Part shown: positions 61,240-64,000 of the stretch, piece after piece
Numbering within the stretch: the stretch's first letter is position 1
How the letters are laid out: each line of letters starts with the position of its first letter
NCBI RefSeq assembly: GCF_011421635.1
Contig: NZ_WTLI01000001.1
Coordinates: 1 to 64,000, forward strand
DNA from: Paenibacillus turpanensis
GTDB lineage: Bacteria > Bacillota > Bacilli > Paenibacillales > YIM-B00363
Length of the DNA stretch: 64,000 nt
Reading direction: 5' to 3'
Notes under the pieces: generated by a model
What the model was told of the DNA's origin: nothing
The model's database searches: none
Seen by the model: only the letters and a program-made list of their open reading frames with translations
Translations under genes and position numbers: made by a program

Positions 61240-62034
61240 CTAATCCATTACAAAGTCATTTTCGTACTGGCGTATTTTCGTTATGCTGCGCGCCTTCCCC
61301 GTTTCCTCGTCCATATCGATCGCGACGGCATGCAGCATCCACTGGCCTTCGGCCACGGTAAAACGGACAGGAAGCTGGGTTTTAAACTTGTTCAGCACTG
61401 ATTCCTTGTCCATACCCAATACGCCTTCTCTAGGGCCTACCATGCCGACATCCGTTATGTACGCTGTACCGTTAGGCAAAATGACGTCATCGTTCGTTTG
61501 TACATGGGTATGGGTCCCCACCAGTGCGGAGGCTCTTCCGTCGATATGCCATCCCATCGCTATTTTTTCCGACGTTGCCTCGGCATGAAGATCAACTAAT
61601 ATACATTTTGTTTTTTTGCGGAGTAAAGCTAGCTGCTCATCCGCTTTGCGAAACGGGCAATCCAGGGGTGGCAGAAACGTTCTTCCCTGCAAGTTTAAGA
61701 TGCCTAGCTCCTTGTCTCCGGCCTTGATGACTGCCGCCCCCTTACCGGGCGTACCCGGGGGAAAATTGGCCGGACGCACCATTCTCGGCTCGTCATCGAT
61801 AAACTCGAACACTTCCTTATGGTCCCATGTATGATTGCCCATCGTTAGTCCATGAACGCCGAGCTCAAACAGCTCGTGCGCTACTCCTTTGGTAATCCCC
61901 TTGCCGCCGGCAGAATTTTCCGCATTGGCAATGATGATCTGTGGGTTATACTTTCTCTTGAGTGCTGGCAGCGCTTCTTTTACCGCCCGTCTGCCCGGGT
62001 TTCCAACGATGTCACCAATGAAAAGTACTAGCAC
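61240..62034 (-). CDS. ymdB: Metallophosphoesterase YmdB (2',3'-cAMP/cyclic-nucleotide phosphodiesterase)
   Basis: 264 residues, the standard length. Metal ligands: FIGDIVGNPG, NAENSAGG, GNHTWDH, DLHAEATSEK and GTHTHVQT. In B. subtilis YmdB influences biofilm, motility and sporulation, and acts with RNase Y next door. The start is GTG at 62034 with GGGAGG ten bases upstream; a longer open frame to 62466 runs inside rny and is rejected. Confidence 0.95.
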   Translation of the reverse strand: MLVLFIGDIVGNPGRRAVKEALPALKRKYNPQIIIANAENSAGGKGITKGVAHELFELGVHGLTMGNHTWDHKEVFEFIDDEPRMVRPANFPPGTPGKGAAVIKAGDKELGILNLQGRTFLPPLDCPFRKADEQLALLRKKTKCILVDLHAEATSEKIAMGWHIDGRASALVGTHTHVQTNDDVILPNGTAYITDVGMVGPREGVLGMDKESVLNKFKTQLPVRFTVAEGQWMLHAVAIDMDEETGKARSITKIRQYENDFVMD

Positions 62035-62110
62035 GTAAGCTTTGCCTCCCAAACTATCGGATGATGAAAGAAAAAGTGGCGCATCGGCCACTTTTTCCAG
62101 GTTTGCGAAA

Positions 62111-63652
62111 TTATTTCGCGTATTCAACTGCACGAGTTTCCCGAATAACCGTAACCTTAATATGTCCCGGATAATCGAGCTCGTTTTCGATCGTTTTGGT
62201 AATGTCTCTTGCGAGACGGAACGCTTCGGTGTCGTCGATCTTTTCCGGCTGAACCATGACACGAACCTCACGACCAGCTTGGATCGCATACGACTTCTCG
62301 ACTCCGTCAAACGATTCGGAAATTTCCTCAAGGCGCTGAAGGCGCTTGATGTACGTTTCCAGCGTTTCACGGCGTGCGCCAGGACGTGCGGCAGATAAAG
62401 CATCCGCTGCCCCAACGAGCATTGCGATGACCGAAGTCGCTTCACAGTCGCCATGGTGGGAAGCAATAGAGTTGATCACGACCGGATGCTCTTTGTATTT
62501 CTTCGCCAATTCGACGCCGATTTCTACGTGAGAGCCTTCCACTTCATGGTCAAGAGCTTTGCCGATGTCATGAAGCAAGCCGGCACGCTTTGCCAGCGTG
62601 ACATCCTCGCCCAGTTCCCCAGCCATAAGTCCGGTTAGGTAAGCAACTTCCATTGAGTGCTTCAACACGTTCTGACCATAGCTTGTCCGGAACTTGAGCC
62701 GGCCCAAAATCTTGATCAGATCTGGATGCAGTCCGTGTACGCCAACCTCGAATGTAGCCTGTTCCCCGTATTCACGAATACGCTCGTCCACTTCACGGCG
62801 GGATTTTTCAACCATCTCTTCAATACGAGCCGGATGAATACGTCCGTCAGCGACGAGTTTCTCAAGCGATGTTCTTGCGATTTCTCTTCGAATCGGATCA
62901 AAACCAGAAAGAATAACCGCTTCAGGCGTATCGTCAATAATAAGATCGATACCGGTCAACGTCTCAAGCGCGCGAATATTGCGTCCTTCGCGGCCGATAA
63001 TTCGACCCTTCATTTCTTCATTCGGCAAGGTTACAACAGAGACCGTTGTTTCCGCGACATGATCCGCAGCACAACGCTGAATCGCCATCGTAATAATTTC
63101 TCTGGCTTTCTTGTCGCCCTCTTCCTTCGCCTGCTGCTCAATTTCTTTAATAAGCTGGGAAGTTTCGTGACGAACCTCCTGCTCCACGTTGCTAAGAATA
63201 ATCTTTCTTGCTTCTTCCGTTGTTAAACCAGAGATCCGTTCCAGTTCGCTGACCTGCTGCTTGTACAACGAATCGATTTGTGCTTGAGTTTCTTCGATCC
63301 GCTTCTCTTTGTTGGTGATTTGTTCTTCTTTGCGCTCGAGGGACTCCATTTTTTTATCCAGCGATTCCTCTTTTTGCAACAACCGTCTTTCCAAACGTTG
63401 CGTTTCATTCCGACGCTCGCGAATGTCTTTCTCCGCTTCAGAACGAAGTTTGTGGATCTCATCCTTCGCTTCCAGCACCGCTTCCTTCTTTTGCGCCTCG
63501 CCATCCTTTTGAGCATTTTCAAGGATTAAACGCGCCGCTTCTTCCGCACTGGAAATTTTCGCTTCTGCAAAGGACTTCCGAATAAAATAACCAATCCCTA
63601 AGCATGCTGCACCAACAACGAGAACGATCAAAATCCAGATCACAGGATGCAT
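62111..63652 (-). CDS. rny: Ribonuclease Y
   Basis: A 513-residue membrane-tethered endoribonuclease that initiates mRNA decay. One N-terminal helix ([22 protein letters not shown]), then a long coiled coil (about 30-200; [21 protein letters not shown]...), KH domain ([19 protein letters not shown]) and HD domain ([20 protein letters not shown]). ATG at 63652 has GGAGG eight bases upstream; the GTG at 63661 overlaps that site. A strong promoter lies 144 bp upstream. Confidence 0.97.
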   Translation of the reverse strand: MHPVIWILIVLVVGAACLGIGYFIRKSFAEAKISSAEEAARLILENAQKDGEAQKKEAVLEAKDEIHKLRSEAEKDIRERRNETQRLERRLLQKEESLDKKMESLERKEEQITNKEKRIEETQAQIDSLYKQQVSELERISGLTTEEARKIILSNVEQEVRHETSQLIKEIEQQAKEEGDKKAREIITMAIQRCAADHVAETTVSVVTLPNEEMKGRIIGREGRNIRALETLTGIDLIIDDTPEAVILSGFDPIRREIARTSLEKLVADGRIHPARIEEMVEKSRREVDERIREYGEQATFEVGVHGLHPDLIKILGRLKFRTSYGQNVLKHSMEVAYLTGLMAGELGEDVTLAKRAGLLHDIGKALDHEVEGSHVEIGVELAKKYKEHPVVINSIASHHGDCEATSVIAMLVGAADALSAARPGARRETLETYIKRLQRLEEISESFDGVEKSYAIQAGREVRVMVQPEKIDDTEAFRLARDITKTIENELDYPGHIKVTVIRETRAVEYAK

Positions 63653-63795
63653 CTGATTCACCTCCTCGTTGCATCACCAAGGGGTAAGCTTGGGATTTTT
63701 GTAATTGTCTCTTCCATTTCAACACACATTTTGATATTTGCGATTTCGCCAGAAAAAATAAAAAATACGGCGAAAAAAAGAAATATACAAGTTAT

Positions 63796-63825
63796 ATTGT
63801 AGCTTTTGCGTTAGAAAAATGTCAA
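63796..63825 (-). promoter_or_regulatory. Promoter of rny
   Basis: Consensus TTGACA (63820-63825) and TACAAT (63796-63801) on the minus strand, spacer 18 bp, giving an RNA leader of roughly 140 bases before rny. No other gene is seen in 63653-63935. Confidence 0.75.
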
Positions 63826-63875
63826 GACAAGCTTATACTGCTTTTGTCGGCTTTTCATTGGGTATTTTGGCAAAT

Positions 63876-63909
63876 AAAAAGCCGCCTTCGGAAAAATCCG
63901 TTGGCGGCT
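63876..63909 (-). terminator. Terminator of the gene at the right edge
   Basis: AGCCGCC and GGCGGCT close a hairpin with inner CGGA/TCCG pairs, five U on the minus strand. Confidence 0.85.
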
Positions 63910-63935
63910 CTGAGCGATACGGTTCTTGTAATCAG

Positions 63936-64000
63936 CTAATCCTCTTCTTCCCATCCATTCTCCGGCTCGGCATCAACATCCGATCGCTGCTCCAATTCAC
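63936..64000 (-). CDS. C-terminal end of a recA- or recX-like gene (partial)
   Basis: The last 21 codons of a minus-strand gene read ELEQRSDVDAEPENGWEEED, an acidic tail. In related genomes the gene upstream of rny is recX or recA, and RecA proteins often have acidic C-termini. The fragment is too short to decide. It is followed by a clear terminator. Confidence 0.5.
   Translation of the reverse strand, partial: ELEQRSDVDAEPENGWEEED

Noticed and set aside
62035-62466. 5' extension of the ymdB frame
   Set aside because: It lies mostly inside rny in another frame. The GTG at 62034 gives the standard 264 residues and has GGGAGG upstream.
1-64000. CRISPR arrays, insertion sequences, prophage
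   Set aside because: I found no regularly spaced repeats, transposase-like proteins or phage structural genes. The lone recombinase at the left edge is not enough to call an element.

Overview
The window looks like a chromosomal segment of a spore-forming, low-to-mid-GC Firmicute of the Paenibacillus type. The evidence is the run rny (RNase Y) - ymdB - spoVS - dipeptidase - 2-oxoacid:ferredoxin oxidoreductase - pduL - miaB - ricA at the right end, together with a YjcZ-like sporulation peptide, Gram-positive ribosome-binding sites, cre and Fur operators and many U-tract terminators. I saw no phage, insertion sequence or CRISPR array. The one recombination gene is a tyrosine recombinase at the extreme left.

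Left part (0.2-9.6 kb): after the recombinase comes a signalling module read on the minus strand. It has a response regulator with a PP2C (SpoIIE-type) phosphatase, a class-I c-di-GMP riboswitch with its own terminator, a FapA-like polymer protein, a STAS anti-sigma antagonist, and a 703-residue membrane protein joining an HD-GYP domain to an RsbW-like kinase domain. This looks like a partner-switching circuit wired to c-di-GMP. A GNAT acetyltransferase and the Mn-dependent pyrophosphatase ppaC follow.

9.7-35 kb is a mosaic of accessory metabolism. It holds a tandem class II aldolase-like gene with a repeat operator, a sugar-binding lipoprotein and a PL11 rhamnogalacturonan lyase (each with a cre site), a heterodimeric ABC exporter, vanW, an FAD monooxygenase, a GGDEF-EAL protein, a MarR/MFS efflux pair, the old yellow enzyme namA, an AT-rich methyltransferase, EcsC, a Fur-boxed siderophore ATPase and FhuF-like reductase, a HAD protein, a 38-residue YjcZ-like peptide and a glycosyltransferase.

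35-47 kb is an anaerobic nitrate island. On the minus strand, ric/scdA, narK, a b-type membrane subunit, a Mo-bisPGD oxidoreductase, a four-cluster ferredoxin, a Tat-type Rieske protein, three small unknowns and moaD-moeA-mobB appear to form one long operon. Divergently, two DUF2249 repeats, a polytopic membrane protein and a DUF59 protein are read on the plus strand. Three CRP/FNR-type palindromes lie between them, and the two outer ones sit about 41.5-42.5 bp from the inferred start of each divergent promoter.

47-64 kb is mostly conserved housekeeping: a LysM-CAP secreted protein, tRNA-Asp next to gluQ (the enzyme that glutamylates queuosine in tRNA-Asp), a Fur-boxed chemoreceptor, ferritin, an erythromycin-esterase-like protein, DUF975, ricA, miaB, pduL, korAB, dipeptidase, spoVS, ymdB and rny, ending in the C-terminal tail of a recA- or recX-like gene.
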